Below are positions 28,157-39,826 of a stretch of 64,000 nucleotides of DNA, piece by piece. This DNA comes from Aquimarina mytili. Lineage in GTDB: Bacteria; Bacteroidota; Bacteroidia; Flavobacteriales; Flavobacteriaceae. The notes under the pieces were generated by a model that searched no databases, was not told where the DNA came from, and saw nothing but the letters and a program-made list of their open reading frames with translations. The DNA is taken from contig NZ_JAERQJ010000001.1 in assembly GCF_016735115.1 (NCBI RefSeq), positions 717,501 to 781,500 of the forward strand, in the 5' to 3' direction. Both the position numbers and the translations under genes were made by a program. Numbering within the stretch: the first letter of the stretch is position 1; each line of letters opens with the position of its first letter.

Positions 28157-29008
28157 TTGAAGATAAAAGATCTTAGAAATAATTTTTTGAATTCTCTATC
28201 GGCAATTTATGGTATAGAAGAAACGCGTTCATTTTTTTATATGCTTTCAGAACATATTATGGGATTACGAAGAGTAGATATTGCTGTACATTTAGAAAAG
28301 AAATTGCCTGAGGCAGAAATGGTTAGTTTTGCCGATGCTACGGATCGATTAAAAAAACAAGAACCAATACAGTATATTATAGGTGAGGCCAATTTTTATG
28401 GACTTGACTTTAGTGTAAACTCCCATGTTTTGATCCCAAGGCCGGAAACTGAAGAGTTAGTAGACTGGATTATAAAAAATCTAAGCACAAGAAAAGAACA
28501 AATAAATATTCTTGATATTGGCACGGGTAGCGGTTGTATTGCAGTTTCTCTGGCTAAAAATTCACCCCATGCAAAAGTATATGCACTTGATGTTTCAGAA
28601 GAAGCTATTTCTGTAGCTAAAAGCAATGCAAAGAAAAATCAAGTGGAAGTAACATGTATACAAGCAGATATTTTAAAAACTGAACGTTTACCACTGGATT
28701 TTGATGTTATTGTGTCTAACCCTCCTTATGTACGAGAGTTGGAGAAAAAGGAGATGAAAGCGAATGTTTTAGATAACGAACCAGCATTGGCATTATTTGT
28801 GGCAGATAATGATCCCTTGATCTTTTATAAAAGAATTACCGAATTAGCAAAAAGAAGCTTAACTCCAGGGGGTTCATTGTATTTTGAAATTAATCAATAT
28901 TTGGGTTTAGAGACAAAAAATATGATCGAAGCTTCAGGTTTTGAATCTGTGATATTACGTAAGGATATATATAATAATGATCGAATGATACATGCGTCTA
29001 TAAACTAA
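28157..29008 (+). CDS. prmC: Peptide chain release factor N5-glutamine methyltransferase
   Basis: A SAM-dependent methyltransferase of 283 residues that modifies the glutamine of the GGQ motif in release factors. The catalytic NPPY is in VSNPPYVRE (about residues 183-191) and motif I is LDIGTGSGCIAVSLA. The TTG at 28157 (reading KIKDLRNNFLNSL from residue 2) is preferred because it aligns with known N-termini and leaves a 14-nt gap; an ATG at 28118 would overlap the acetyltransferase by 25 nt. The LOG-family gene follows after 11 nt. Confidence 0.93.
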   Translation: MKIKDLRNNFLNSLSAIYGIEETRSFFYMLSEHIMGLRRVDIAVHLEKKLPEAEMVSFADATDRLKKQEPIQYIIGEANFYGLDFSVNSHVLIPRPETEELVDWIIKNLSTRKEQINILDIGTGSGCIAVSLAKNSPHAKVYALDVSEEAISVAKSNAKKNQVEVTCIQADILKTERLPLDFDVIVSNPPYVRELEKKEMKANVLDNEPALALFVADNDPLIFYKRITELAKRSLTPGGSLYFEINQYLGLETKNMIEASGFESVILRKDIYNNDRMIHASIN

Positions 29009-29019
29009 AATAATAGGAT

Positions 29020-29610
29020 ATGAATACTTTAGATTCGATTTGTGTGTTTTGCGGAAGTAGCGAAGGTAATGATACCCGTGTGATTTCTGAGGCATTCCTT
29101 CTTGGAGAAAAACTCGCTCAAAAAAATATTACCTTAGTATATGGAGCGGCTAAAATTGGAATTATGGGTCAAGTAGCCATGGGGTCGATGAAGCATAAAG
29201 GGAAAGTGATTGGTGTGATTCCAGAATTTCTTAAGTTAAAAGAAGTCGTTCATCAAGGATTGCATGAGTTAATTACAACAAAGAATATGCATGAAAGAAA
29301 AATGAAAATGCATGAGCTTAGTGATGGCTTTATTACATTGCCTGGTGGATTTGGGACGTTAGAAGAACTTTTTGAAATTATAACATGGGCGCAATTAGGG
29401 TTGCATCAAAAACCGATTGGCCTTTTAAATACTGGTGGCTTTTATGATAATCTTTTAGGGTTGTTAGAAAATATGGTAAGAAGAGGGTTCTTAAAAATGG
29501 AAAATTATGAGTTACTTCTGGTCGATGATGATATTGATCTCCTATTAGAAAAAATGAAAACCTTTAAACCTGTTCAAGTGCCTAAATGGTTAAAATTGGA
29601 CAGAACCTGA
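29020..29610 (+). CDS. LOG-family (TIGR00730) nucleotide phosphoribohydrolase
   Basis: A 196-residue Rossmann-like protein with the family signature PGGFGTLEE (residues 108-116) and the upstream HERKMKMHELSDG block. Members hydrolyse nucleoside 5'-monophosphates to free base and ribose 5-phosphate; some release cytokinins. Which base is used cannot be told from sequence. It lies between prmC and ligA in the plus-strand operon, 18 nt before ligA. Confidence 0.9.
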   Translation: MNTLDSICVFCGSSEGNDTRVISEAFLLGEKLAQKNITLVYGAAKIGIMGQVAMGSMKHKGKVIGVIPEFLKLKEVVHQGLHELITTKNMHERKMKMHELSDGFITLPGGFGTLEELFEIITWAQLGLHQKPIGLLNTGGFYDNLLGLLENMVRRGFLKMENYELLLVDDDIDLLLEKMKTFKPVQVPKWLKLDRT

Positions 29611-32306
<2,696 letters not shown>

Positions 32307-32307
32307 A

Positions 32308-32445
32308 TTAAAAGGTAGAGGGCTAAGAGTTTTAATTGTTATAATTTTGCTATCTTGTGTACAGGAGATTATCACACTAAATTATTTCGGGATGGCGTAC
32401 TCAGAATTAATTATGATTAATTTTTTGAGTATAAAAAATGTTTAA
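32308..32445 (+). pseudogene. Start-less hydrophobic open frame between YhhN copies 1 and 2
   Basis: From 32308 the frame is open for 45 codons (LKGRGLRVLIVIILLSCVQE at the beginning, SELIMINFLSIKNV at the end) and closes with a TAA that overlaps the ATG of copy 2 as TAATG. The composition looks like a first membrane segment preceded by basic residues, like the N-termini of the neighbouring YhhN copies. Upstream in frame there is a stop (32287-32289) and no ATG, GTG or TTG before the hydrophobic part. It may be the remnant of a further copy; an alternative is chance. An internal TTG would give a 31-residue peptide. Confidence 0.35.
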
Positions 32446-33140
32446 TGAATGGAGAAAAATTACTAAAACTTGTTATTTCTTTTTTAGTTGTAGTACAGGT
32501 ACTTGGTTTTGTATTCAAAAACTCGTTGTTATACTTGTGCGCCAATGCAATACTTCCCGCTTTAATTGCTTTAATTTACTTTATAAGCACTAAAAGAATA
32601 AAATTGTTTCATGTCGTTGTTCTTTTAGCTCTTTTGTTTAATAAGTGGATTGTTTTTTTTATTGAGAATAATTTGATGAAATCTCTGATAATAGGACGTA
32701 TTATGGTTTATGTCTTGTTGTTTTATTTTTTGTATTACAACCATAAATCGTTTAAATACAATAGCAGAGATGTGTTTACATTGGTATTGGGTAGTTCTTT
32801 GTATACTGTTATCTTCTTTATGGCATATTTATCGCTGAAAGAACAAATGGGAGAGTTGCATGTGATCGGTTTTCTTAATCTGCTATTGATTTATATTTTA
32901 CTAATTGTTGGTGCAATGCACTATATAAATATACAATCGGAAAAATCACTTTGGTTTTTTTTGTCAATGTTAAACTTTGCGTTTAGTGATTTTATGTTGT
33001 TGTTAGATACGTTTTATTTACAATCATATGAATTAGAGGTCTTGTTGTTGATATGCGAGCCCTTAGCTATTCTTTTTTTAGTGAATTATATGGTTACAAA
33101 ATCTCTAAAACTCAAATCAGAAGAATTTGAGGGGTTTTAA
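32445..33140 (+). CDS. YhhN/TMEM86-like membrane protein, copy 2 (first aspartate lost)
   Basis: A 231-residue protein with about eight membrane segments that aligns with copy 1 without gaps over residues 60-190: the block YFLYYNHK at 94-101 and KSLWFFLSMLNFAFSD at 167-182 correspond exactly. Asp182 is kept, but the position of Asp67 is Lys67 (FNKW), so it should not have the normal activity. It lies after the remnant frame and 15 nt before copy 3, probably in the same operon. A role as a non-catalytic partner is only a possibility. Confidence 0.8.
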   Translation: MNGEKLLKLVISFLVVVQVLGFVFKNSLLYLCANAILPALIALIYFISTKRIKLFHVVVLLALLFNKWIVFFIENNLMKSLIIGRIMVYVLLFYFLYYNHKSFKYNSRDVFTLVLGSSLYTVIFFMAYLSLKEQMGELHVIGFLNLLLIYILLIVGAMHYINIQSEKSLWFFLSMLNFAFSDFMLLLDTFYLQSYELEVLLLICEPLAILFLVNYMVTKSLKLKSEEFEGF

Positions 33141-33155
33141 TTAAAAGATGACTAT

Positions 33156-33851
33156 TTGAAAGTAGCAAAATTTACATATTATTTGTTTTATGTAACTGGA
33201 TTTCTAACTATGTTGGCCTCTATTTTTGCTCGTGACATAGTTATTTACTTCAAACCTTTTGTTATTGTAGCATTAAGTTTATTGTATTTAACAAATACCG
33301 AAAAGAAAAACTATTTTGTTTTAGTAAGCTTATTATTGCTTTTGGTTTGTGAAATACTTTTTCTTCGGGATTATTTACAGAATTTTGCAATTATACATGT
33401 TTTGCTTTCCGTGCATTATGCTCTTAATATTGGTCTGCTTTGGAAGAGTTTACAATTGATTAAGATAAGGCTTAAAAAGATTTTTACATTACAATTGTTG
33501 ATATCTATGGCTTTGATTGTGTATGTGTTGTTTTCTGTTGCGAAATTGATTCTTCCTAAGGTAAACGATCATTTTTTTGCTCTAACAATGTTGGTTTTTT
33601 TCTTCTCTTTATTTATCGGGGTGTGTTATTATATTTATTTAAATAGTAAAACTGTGGTTAGTTATTCGTTGATGGTGGCAGCGTCATGTTTTTTAATTGT
33701 TAATATTCTTGCGGCCTTAAATCGGTTATACATTTCCATAGAGGTGTTTCCGATAATAAATAACCTGCTGCAGGTTTTTGGACAGTTTTTTTTAGTGAAA
33801 TTTTTTATTGAACAACACAAATTGGTTCCGAATGAAGAAGATTTTTTTTAA
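33156..33851 (+). CDS. YhhN/TMEM86-like membrane protein, copy 3 (both aspartates lost)
   Basis: A 231-residue polytopic protein starting with TTG at 33156; the only nearby ATG is followed at once by a stop in its frame. It resembles copy 4 more than copies 1 and 2 (FTYYLFYVTGF near the start, KLILPKVND near residue 130, LNRLYI near 190). Glu66 and Asn183 replace the two catalytic-type aspartates. If expressed, it should be catalytically dead in the known sense. Confidence 0.75.
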   Translation: MKVAKFTYYLFYVTGFLTMLASIFARDIVIYFKPFVIVALSLLYLTNTEKKNYFVLVSLLLLLVCEILFLRDYLQNFAIIHVLLSVHYALNIGLLWKSLQLIKIRLKKIFTLQLLISMALIVYVLFSVAKLILPKVNDHFFALTMLVFFFSLFIGVCYYIYLNSKTVVSYSLMVAASCFLIVNILAALNRLYISIEVFPIINNLLQVFGQFFLVKFFIEQHKLVPNEEDFF

Positions 33852-33910
33852 ATACGATCTTTTTTAGGGTTGATTTGTGTTGGTAATTTTTATAGGTAAT
33901 TATTAGATTT

Positions 33911-34615
33911 TTGAAAAAAATAGAGTTTACATATTTAGTGTTCTATTGCGCTTTTGCAGTAGTGGTATGTGTATCTATCTTTTTAGATAAATGGTTGTTG
34001 ATCTATGTAAAACCAATAGTTCCTCTTTCTTTGATTTTATTATATTCGAGATCGATCAAAAAGATTGATTTTTTGTTTCCGTTTAGTATGATTGTTATAT
34101 TAATTACAGATATTTTTAATTATACTGATTTTGTGAATTTTTTTGACCTTATTGCAATATTAATATCGCTTTTTTATGTTTTATGCCTTCTTTTACTTAA
34201 AGATTTTATTTCTATAGAAGATATTCAACTGGACAAATTAATATCACCTCCGGTTATAGTCAGTTTAGTTTTTATCGTGTATCTAATATATTCTATTATA
34301 GAACTGGCAATGCCCAAAATTGGTAGTTCTGTAGGTTCGATAGCTATAATTGTAGCGAGTTTACTTTTATTTGTGGCAGTTAGTTTCTTTATTTATGTGG
34401 CAGATAGATATGAAAAATCGATTTATTTATTTATCTCTGCTTGTTGTACGTTATTTGTAGATGCGCTTTTGGCGATAAGTGAATTGTATTATTACACAAG
34501 GCTTTTTACAGTTCTGATCAATATAGCTGAGATAGTTGGTCTTTATTTTTTTACTATTTTTTTAATAAAGACAAAACTTGTTGATGTAGAAGAGCTAAAA
34601 GAAAAATATTTTTAG
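33911..34615 (+). CDS. YhhN/TMEM86-like membrane protein, copy 4 (aspartates retained)
   Basis: A 234-residue polytopic protein, TTG start at 33911 (no ATG in a better place). It keeps acidic residues at both positions, Asp67 in LITDIFN and Asp184 in LFVDALLAIS, although the second has lost the usual preceding Ser. YVKPIVPLSLILLY near the N-terminus matches the copy 1 YVKPTTVPLFFMLY. It ends the array, followed by a 299-bp spacer. The function is likely related to copy 1. Confidence 0.78.
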   Translation: MKKIEFTYLVFYCAFAVVVCVSIFLDKWLLIYVKPIVPLSLILLYSRSIKKIDFLFPFSMIVILITDIFNYTDFVNFFDLIAILISLFYVLCLLLLKDFISIEDIQLDKLISPPVIVSLVFIVYLIYSIIELAMPKIGSSVGSIAIIVASLLLFVAVSFFIYVADRYEKSIYLFISACCTLFVDALLAISELYYYTRLFTVLINIAEIVGLYFFTIFLIKTKLVDVEELKEKYF

Positions 34616-34883
34616 AGTTAATTGTACTAAAAATGTATAAGAATTGTTTTTATCAGCAACCATATAAAATGTTGAGGTTTGATGTAATATTGAGTAAATG
34701 TATGTATAGGTTGTCTGTTTTTGTTGTACTGTGTTGTAATTCAGTTGGTTTATTCGGGGTTTATAATCCGGTGTTTTAATTAGAATATAAAAGAAAGAGT
34801 ATCCGATAGAATAAATAATTTATGAAGAAACGATTTTTTAGTTTTCTTGAAGTAAACGAAGTGATTTTAAATTGTAAAATAGC

Positions 34884-34891
34884 TACATTTG
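34884..34891 (+). promoter_or_regulatory. -7 element upstream of the DUF6913-like/dapA operon
   Basis: TACATTTG, a full match to TAnnTTTG, 23 nt before the ATG at 34915. No exact TTG at the -33 position. Confidence 0.5.
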
Positions 34892-34914
34892 TGGCTTCTT
34901 AATCTTTTTTATAA

Positions 34915-35436
34915 ATGATTTTAAAGGGTCTTAAAAGAAATGCAATAAAAAAAAGTATTGAAACTCATTTGAAGAAGAGAGATTCTTCGTCTACAGGAAT
35001 TTCTAGCCTTAAAACCCTTGCCGTGCTTGTTGATGCATCGTATGCTGTTAATATAGCTTCAATTGTAAAATTGGCAAGCGAATTACAAGTCGACCCCGAA
35101 AATTTAAAAGTAGTAGGATATAAAGAAGATAAAGATCTAGAAGATGATAAGGATGCTGCATATTATAATGATAAAAGCTTTGCTGTTAATGGCTCTATAA
35201 GAAATAGTGCTTTGCAAGATTTTGTAAATAAAGATTATGATGTATTGATAAACTTTTATGAGGAGGATAAACTTGAGTTGAACTATGTTGCTGCAGTTTC
35301 AAAAGCAAAACTTAAGATTGGTTTTGCAGAGGTAGATAATCGAATTAATGATTTGATCATTGGTTCTACAACACACGATACTAATCTCTTCATAGCAGAA
35401 CTAAAGAAATATTTAAAAATTTTACAGGTTATATAA
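34915..35436 (+). CDS. Conserved protein encoded upstream of dapA (DUF6913-like)
   Basis: A 173-residue soluble protein starting MILKGLKRNAIKKSIETHLK, with a Rossmann-like alternating pattern (TLAVLVDASYAVNIASIVKLASEL) and a short hydrophobic stretch (YDVLINFYEEDKLELNYVAAVSKAKLKIGF). It resembles the small protein found before dapA in many Flavobacteriaceae, recently called DUF6913; I give that by resemblance. No catalytic motif is visible. It ends 2 nt before dapA, so it is co-transcribed with it. Confidence 0.75.
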   Translation: MILKGLKRNAIKKSIETHLKKRDSSSTGISSLKTLAVLVDASYAVNIASIVKLASELQVDPENLKVVGYKEDKDLEDDKDAAYYNDKSFAVNGSIRNSALQDFVNKDYDVLINFYEEDKLELNYVAAVSKAKLKIGFAEVDNRINDLIIGSTTHDTNLFIAELKKYLKILQVI

Positions 35437-35438
35437 TT

Positions 35439-36314
35439 ATGAGTGGGTTTCTTAGAGGAACGGGTGTAGCACTGGCTACTCCATTTAATAAAGATGGTTC
35501 TATAGATTTTGATGGGGTTACCTCATTAGTTAATTACTGTATTGATGGAGGTATAGAATATCTTGTTGTGTTAGGAACAACTGCAGAATCGGTTACACTT
35601 TCTAAAGAAGAAAAAAAGACACTGGTTCAGCATGTTGTCAAAGTTAATAATAAGAGACTTCCTGTTGTTATTGGTATTGGAGGTAATAATACAGCTGCAA
35701 TACTGGAAGAATTAGAACAGATAGATACATCAGAATTTGATGCTATTCTCTCTGTAGTTCCAATGTACAATAAACCAACTCAAGAAGGCATGTATCATCA
35801 TTATAAAGTTATCAATGATACTTCTCCATTGCCAATTTTGTTATACAATGTGCCATCGCGTACTGGAAGCAATATGACAGCAGAAACTACATTGCGCTTA
35901 TCTAAATTAGATAATATTATTGGTATTAAAGAAGCGGTAGGAGATTTTACTCAAGTCCTAAGGATTATAAAAGATAAACCGGATGATTTTCTAGTGATTT
36001 CTGGAGATGATACATTAGCTTTACCTGCAGTAGCGGCTGGAGGTGATGGCGTTATCAGTGTTATAGGTCAAGGTTTTCCGAAAGAGTTTTCAGAAATGAT
36101 TAGATTAGGGTTGTCAGGTCATATCCAACAAGCTTTTAATGCGCTGTATGGACTTTTACCGGTTATCGATTATGCCTTTGAAGAGGGTAACCCCGCAGGG
36201 ATAAAAAGCATCTTAAAAACAAAAGGTGTTTGTGATGACAATGTTCGTTTGCCTTTACTACCCGCAACGCAAGATTTAGCAAAAAAAATAAAAGTGTTTA
36301 TTGAAAATTACTAA
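35439..36314 (+). CDS. dapA: 4-hydroxy-tetrahydrodipicolinate synthase
   Basis: A 291-residue (beta/alpha)8 enzyme that condenses pyruvate with aspartate semialdehyde in the DAP/lysine pathway. The Schiff-base Lys164 is in IIGIKEAVGDF and the catalytic Tyr136 in LLYNVPSRTG; TTAES (about 47-51) is also intact. Length is standard. With dapF at 17 kb it gives two DAP-pathway genes in the window, in separate operons. The ion-channel gene starts 11 nt downstream. Confidence 0.97.
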   Translation: MSGFLRGTGVALATPFNKDGSIDFDGVTSLVNYCIDGGIEYLVVLGTTAESVTLSKEEKKTLVQHVVKVNNKRLPVVIGIGGNNTAAILEELEQIDTSEFDAILSVVPMYNKPTQEGMYHHYKVINDTSPLPILLYNVPSRTGSNMTAETTLRLSKLDNIIGIKEAVGDFTQVLRIIKDKPDDFLVISGDDTLALPAVAAGGDGVISVIGQGFPKEFSEMIRLGLSGHIQQAFNALYGLLPVIDYAFEEGNPAGIKSILKTKGVCDDNVRLPLLPATQDLAKKIKVFIENY

Positions 36315-36325
36315 TTTTCACCCTC

Positions 36326-37258
36326 ATGGCTAAGCGAATAAAGGATCCGGGAATAGGAAAATCATCAAATAGGCATGCTAAACGTTTTATTAATCAAGAT
36401 GGATCGTTTAATATTAAACATGTTAATAGACCTAGTTCTTTATCAGAAAGTTATAACTATTTAATTAGTATAAGTTGGTGGAAATTCTTTCTTTGGGTGG
36501 TAGTAGGGTACATCTTGGTTAACTCTTTATTTGCAATAATTTATATAATCTTAGGTGTATCCGATATTGCAGAGCCTACAGGTAGCATTTTTATGGATTT
36601 TCTTAATGCTTTCTTTTTTTCGGCTCAGACAATTACTACCGTTGGATACGGAGCAATGGCACCAAAAGGGATGTTATTTGGTATTATTTCTTCATTTGAG
36701 GCCCTCATTGGGTTGCTAAGTTTCTCATTTATTACAGGGTTATTGTATGGTAGATTTTCTAAACCAAAAGCAAATATAAAGTTTAGTAATAGTATAGTTT
36801 TACTAGAGCACAATGGTGTAGATTCTATAATGTTTAGACTAATGAGCGGAAGCTCAAATGTTATGATTAGACCTAAAATAGAAGCTACACTAGCACTTTC
36901 TCAAGAAGGGGATGATAAAAAGTATATAAACAATTTTTATAGCCTTAATTTAGAGCGTAATTCGATTACCTATCTTCCTACTACTTGGACTATTGTGCAT
37001 CCAATTGACGAAAAAAGCCCATTAAAAGAATTTAATAGAGAAGAATTATCGCAATTAACAGCCGAGATATTACTTCTAGTTAGTTATTATGACGAGTCTT
37101 TTAATCAAGAGGTGCATCAAGTTCATTCTTATGTCCTTAAGAACCTTAAAAAAGATCATCGTTTTACTCCGGCATTTTATTATAACGAACTTGGGTATAC
37201 GGTTCTTGATCATGATAAGTTGAACAAGACATATGAGAATAAGCCAGGTAAGTTATAA
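36326..37258 (+). CDS. Inward-rectifier-type (KirBac) potassium channel
   Basis: A 310-residue channel: two membrane segments flank a pore loop with the K+ selectivity filter TTVGYG (residues 104-109), and the remaining 170 residues form a cytoplasmic immunoglobulin-like Kir domain (SFNPWIV-like strands, STYLPTTWTIVHPIDE, HSYVLKNL). This is the KirBac/Kir family rather than the voltage-gated type encoded at 49.3 kb. It follows dapA by 11 nt, so it may share its mRNA. In bacteria such channels are thought to balance membrane potential and potassium. Confidence 0.9.
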   Translation: MAKRIKDPGIGKSSNRHAKRFINQDGSFNIKHVNRPSSLSESYNYLISISWWKFFLWVVVGYILVNSLFAIIYIILGVSDIAEPTGSIFMDFLNAFFFSAQTITTVGYGAMAPKGMLFGIISSFEALIGLLSFSFITGLLYGRFSKPKANIKFSNSIVLLEHNGVDSIMFRLMSGSSNVMIRPKIEATLALSQEGDDKKYINNFYSLNLERNSITYLPTTWTIVHPIDEKSPLKEFNREELSQLTAEILLLVSYYDESFNQEVHQVHSYVLKNLKKDHRFTPAFYYNELGYTVLDHDKLNKTYENKPGKL

Positions 37259-37423
37259 AGAGGTGTTATAGTTTGTATATTCTGCAACATATACTTAATT
37301 GTATAGTTATTAAAGTAAATCAAAATCAAGAAAGTTTTAACAATTGATATTGTTTTTTAAAGTATTTTATCTGTCTGTCAAAAAATAATAGATATCGACA
37401 GTTGAATTGATGAATTAAAGTTT

Positions 37424-37452
37424 TTGTAATACCGCAGAAATATCTATTTTTG
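37424..37452 (+). promoter_or_regulatory. Promoter of the bamD operon
   Basis: TTTG (37424-37427), a 17-nt spacer and TATTTTTG (37445-37452): a full match to the Bacteroidota -33/-7 promoter. The predicted start is near 37458, about 13 nt before the ATG at 37471. Confidence 0.7.
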
Positions 37453-37470
37453 CACGATGTTTTTTAAGCT

Positions 37471-38262
37471 ATGAAGAGATTATTGTATTTACTAATTTTT
37501 GTGTTAACCTTTGGATCGTGCAGCGAGTACCAAAAAGTACTTCGTAATGACGATGTTTCTCCTAAATATAAAATGGCCGAAGAGTTGTATAAAGAAGGAA
37601 AGTACAAGAAAGCTTTAAGACTTTTTGAACAAATTGTTCCTCAATATAGGGGGAAACCACAGGCAGAAAGAGTAATGTATTATTATTCTGATACATATTA
37701 TCAGTTAGAAGATTATTACTTGGCTGGTTATCAATATGAGAGATTTGTAAAATCATTTCCTAGAAGTGATAAAATTGAAGAAGCAGCGTTTAAAAGTGCA
37801 AAAAGTTATTATTATTTGTCTCCCAGGTACAGTTTAGACCAAACTGAAACTACTACTGCGATAGAAAAACTGCAGTCCTTTATTAATACTTTTCAAGAAA
37901 GTGAAAAATTGGCAGAAGCTAATACTTTAGTTGCAGAATTAAGAGAGAAAAAAGAAAGAAAAGCATACGAGATTGCTAAACAATATCATCATAGAGAGAA
38001 TTATAAAGTAGCAATTTCTGCTTTTGATAATTATTTGGTTGACTACCCAGGGTCACCTTTTAAAGAAAAAGTACTATATTACAAGCTAGAGTCTGAGTAT
38101 CTTTTGGCTATTGGAAGTTATGAAAACTTGGTCGAAGATCGTTTAGAAGTTGCTCAGGGCTACTATAATAATTATAAAAAATATTACAAGTCGGGTGAGT
38201 ATACAGAAAAAGCTGAAGAAATAGCGCAAGATATAAAGTCACGACTAGAACAATTTAAATAA
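37471..38262 (+). CDS. bamD: Outer-membrane protein assembly lipoprotein BamD
   Basis: A 263-residue lipoprotein of the beta-barrel assembly machinery. The signal is MKRLLYLLIFVLTFGSC with Cys17 lipidated; the rest is a series of TPR-like helical repeats, including YKMAEELYKEGKYKKALRLFEQIVPQYRGK and the block LAGYQYERFVKSFPRSDKIEEAAFKSAKSYY. The usual BamD length is 240-280. It heads an operon: bamD, omega-like rpoZ, coaBC, DUF4835, recN, an order conserved in Flavobacteriaceae. Confidence 0.93.
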   Translation: MKRLLYLLIFVLTFGSCSEYQKVLRNDDVSPKYKMAEELYKEGKYKKALRLFEQIVPQYRGKPQAERVMYYYSDTYYQLEDYYLAGYQYERFVKSFPRSDKIEEAAFKSAKSYYYLSPRYSLDQTETTTAIEKLQSFINTFQESEKLAEANTLVAELREKKERKAYEIAKQYHHRENYKVAISAFDNYLVDYPGSPFKEKVLYYKLESEYLLAIGSYENLVEDRLEVAQGYYNNYKKYYKSGEYTEKAEEIAQDIKSRLEQFK

Positions 38263-38277
38263 AAAATTAAGTAGAAG

Positions 38278-38610
38278 ATGGATTTGAAAAAAAGTAATGC
38301 TCCGGTAAATACTACTACAATCGATAAAAACCTTATTGATCAACCAACAGATAATATTTACGAGGCGATTTCTATAATATCAAAAAGAGCAACTCAAATT
38401 AATACTGATATTAAAAAAGAACTTCTTGAAAAATTAGATGAGTTTGCTACGTATAATGATAGTTTAGAAGAAATCTTTGAAAATAAGGAGCAAATAGAAG
38501 TTTCTAAATTCTATGAAAGGTTACCGAAACCACATGCTTTAGCGGTACAAGAATGGTTAGAAGATAAGATCTACCATAGAAATACAAAAGCGGACACAGA
38601 ATCTTTATAA
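38278..38610 (+). CDS. rpoZ: RNA polymerase omega-like subunit
   Basis: A 110-residue protein with DNIYEAISIISKRATQIN near residues 24-42, the omega-type helix of Bacteroidota RpoZ, followed by a Glu-rich tail and KPHALAVQEWLEDKIYH. Bacteroidota omega proteins are divergent from the E. coli form, and this call rests on the position between bamD and coaBC plus the AISIISKRA block. It ends 4 nt before coaBC. Confidence 0.85.
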   Translation: MDLKKSNAPVNTTTIDKNLIDQPTDNIYEAISIISKRATQINTDIKKELLEKLDEFATYNDSLEEIFENKEQIEVSKFYERLPKPHALAVQEWLEDKIYHRNTKADTESL

Positions 38611-38614
38611 ATCT

Positions 38615-39826
38615 ATGTCTGTTTTAAGCGGTAAAAAGATTTTAATAGGTGTCACCGCTGGTATTGCTGCATACAAGATCGCTGGTTTGGTACGTCTTTT
38701 TATTAAGGCTGGTACTCAGGTAAAAGTGGTAATGACACCTGCAGCAAAAGACTTTGTTACGCCACTTACATTATCAACACTATCCAAAAACGAAGTCTAT
38801 TCTTCTTTTTATAATGAAGAAGATGAGAATGCAGTATGGAATAATCATGTAGATCTTGGTCTATGGGCCGATCTAATGATTATCGCCCCGGCAACAGCTA
38901 ATACCTTGTCTAAAATGGCTACAGGTAATAGTGATAATTTGTTGCTAGCTACGTATTTATCTGCAAAGTGTCCTGTTTATTTTGCACCTGCAATGGATCT
39001 GGATATGTATAAGCACCCTTCTACCAACGAAACATTCAAAAAACTACAAGAGTTTGGTAATATTATGATTCCGTCAGAATCAGGTGAATTGGCAAGTGGT
39101 CTGGTGGGGCAAGGCAGAATGGCAGAACCAGAAACCATTGTAGACTTCATAGAAAAGGATATAGTTAGTAAATTACCACTCAAAGGCCAGAACGTACTAA
39201 TAACTGCCGGTCCTACATACGAAGCTATTGATCCTGTAAGATTTATTGGTAATCATTCTAGCGGTAGAATGGGGATTGAGCTTGCAATGGCTGCTGCAAA
39301 TTTAGGAGCACAGGTTAATCTAGTGCTTGGTCCATCATCATTAAGAATCGACCATAGTTTTGTTAATGTGATCAATGTGGTAAGTGCAGAGGATATGTAT
39401 CAAGCTGTAGTTTCTAATTATGATAGCTGTGATATTGCCATAGCATCTGCTGCTGTAGCCGATTATAGACCTAAACATGTGTCTGATCAAAAAATTAAAA
39501 AAGCAGATACGGCCTTTTCAATTGAGTTAGAGCGAACTAAAGATATCCTTAAATGGATGGGAGCCGAGAAAAAGGATCAGTTTCTAGTTGGTTTTGCATT
39601 AGAAACGGAAAATGAAGAAGAAAACGCAAAAAAGAAGTTAAAAAATAAAAATTTAGATTTAATTGTTCTAAATTCTCTCAATGATAAAGGAGCTGGTTTC
39701 AAAGGAGAAACTAATAAAGTGAGTCTGATTAATCATAAATTTGAGATTAAAGCGTTTCAATTAAAAACTAAAGCAGAAGTTGCTAAAGATATATTCAATG
39801 AAATTAATGCACTTAAAAATGAATAG
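38615..39826 (+). CDS. coaBC: Bifunctional phosphopantothenoylcysteine decarboxylase/ligase
   Basis: A 403-residue coenzyme A biosynthesis enzyme. The N-terminal CoaC half is a flavin decarboxylase (LIGVTAGIAAYKIAGLVRLF, LGLWADLMIIAPATANTLSKMA, PVYFAPAMDLDMY); the C-terminal CoaB half is the CTP-dependent ligase (VLITAGPTYEAIDPVRFIGNHSSGRMG, then VAAVADYRPK-like block AIASAAVADYRP). Length is standard. The DUF4835 gene starts inside its end (8-nt overlap). coaE, the last step of the pathway, is 6 kb downstream. Confidence 0.96.
   Translation: MSVLSGKKILIGVTAGIAAYKIAGLVRLFIKAGTQVKVVMTPAAKDFVTPLTLSTLSKNEVYSSFYNEEDENAVWNNHVDLGLWADLMIIAPATANTLSKMATGNSDNLLLATYLSAKCPVYFAPAMDLDMYKHPSTNETFKKLQEFGNIMIPSESGELASGLVGQGRMAEPETIVDFIEKDIVSKLPLKGQNVLITAGPTYEAIDPVRFIGNHSSGRMGIELAMAAANLGAQVNLVLGPSSLRIDHSFVNVINVVSAEDMYQAVVSNYDSCDIAIASAAVADYRPKHVSDQKIKKADTAFSIELERTKDILKWMGAEKKDQFLVGFALETENEEENAKKKLKNKNLDLIVLNSLNDKGAGFKGETNKVSLINHKFEIKAFQLKTKAEVAKDIFNEINALKNE

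Noticed and set aside
34633-34779. A 48-codon open frame (MYKNCFYQQPYKML...) in the spacer after YhhN copy 4
   Set aside because: It has an ATG, but its composition (Cys- and Phe-rich, no domain) and position in AT-rich non-coding DNA do not support a gene, and the spacer has no promoter directly before it.
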